Below are positions 6,132 to 6,172 of a stretch of DNA of 6,172 nt, piece by piece. Below the pieces are notes generated by a model that was not told the origin of the DNA, did not search any database, and saw nothing but the letters and a program-made list of their open reading frames with translations. The stretch comes from JAWXUD01 sp044432945. Lineage in GTDB: Bacteria > Cyanobacteriota > Vampirovibrionia > Gastranaerophilales > Gastranaerophilaceae. Location: contig JAWXUD010000052.1 of the NCBI GenBank assembly GCA_044432945.1, forward strand, positions 1-6,172, given 5' to 3'. The position numbers and the translations under genes are program-made. Position 1 is the stretch's first letter. The number at the start of each line of letters is the position of its first letter.

Positions 6132-6136
6132 TTTAA

Positions 6137-6172
6137 ATGAACTATTTAAACAAAATCTTGTCGTGCATCAAA
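6137..6172 (+). CDS. Start of an unidentified gene (3' end outside window)
   Basis: Only the first 12 codons are visible (MNYLNKILSCIK), open to the right edge. The strong Shine-Dalgarno sequence AAAGGAG at 6125-6131 supports the start. The product cannot be identified from this. The leader region upstream is unusually rich in hairpins and includes a terminator-like one at 6095-6121, so expression may be regulated after initiation. It is transcribed away from the secreted protein gene at 5388-5801. I see no clear -35/-10 pair for it. Confidence 0.65.
   Translation, partial: MNYLNKILSCIK

Overview
The window is dominated by one very large gene on the + strand. It is already open at the left edge, with no stop from the first complete codon at position 2, and it ends with TAA at 5011. 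The visible part is 1669 residues, built from four parts: an Ala/Gly/Met-rich N-terminal segment, a GNAT-type acetyltransferase domain (about 650-1093), an array of eleven ~39-residue helical repeats (1835-3121), and a long helical region leading to a compact C-terminal alpha/beta domain with a Cys-Cys pair (about 4480-4965). Base composition changes abruptly inside the gene. Hand counts of 60-base lines give 29/60 G+C at 61-120 and 421-480, 24/60 at 541-600, 17/60 at 601-660 and 14/60 at 661-720, and the repeat region is about as AT-rich. The small gene after the long gene is back at 29/60 (5401-5460). This suggests a host-like N-terminal stub carrying a replaceable AT-rich C-terminal cassette.

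From 5012 to 5387 there is no intact gene, but the stretch holds a pile of remnants. They are a tRNA 3' portion (Thr-like, ending at 5218), then 33 bases, then the first 18 bases of a second tRNA (Tyr-like, 5252-5269). Joined directly to that is the last 29 codons of a paralogue of the long gene (5271-5360). The remnant has the same D-x-IYLD core and exactly the same 22-residue distance to the stop as the intact gene. This resembles the displaced 'orphan tips' known downstream of Rhs and CDI polymorphic-toxin genes. It is the most interesting feature of the window.

On the - strand, 5388-5801 encodes a 137-residue secreted protein with a PD-(D/E)XK-nuclease-like core. A near-consensus promoter (TTGCCA, 17 bp, TATAAT) lies so close that the transcript is predicted to start at or within a base or two of the ATG, giving a leaderless message.

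The last 300 bases are a divergent intergenic region. It has an AT-rich block, a perfect 14-bp palindrome, several nested hairpins, and a hairpin plus T-tract just before a strong Shine-Dalgarno sequence. These lead into a + strand gene of which only 12 codons are visible (6137-6172). The arrangement could be a structured leader or attenuator, or the terminal part of a small mobile element.

The organism is a bacterium with sigma-70-type promoters and, judging from the tRNA remnant, tRNA genes without an encoded CCA. The giant modular GNAT/repeat protein recalls proteins from gut uncultured lineages such as Gastranaerophilales (Vampirovibrionia), but that assignment rests on impression and is weak.
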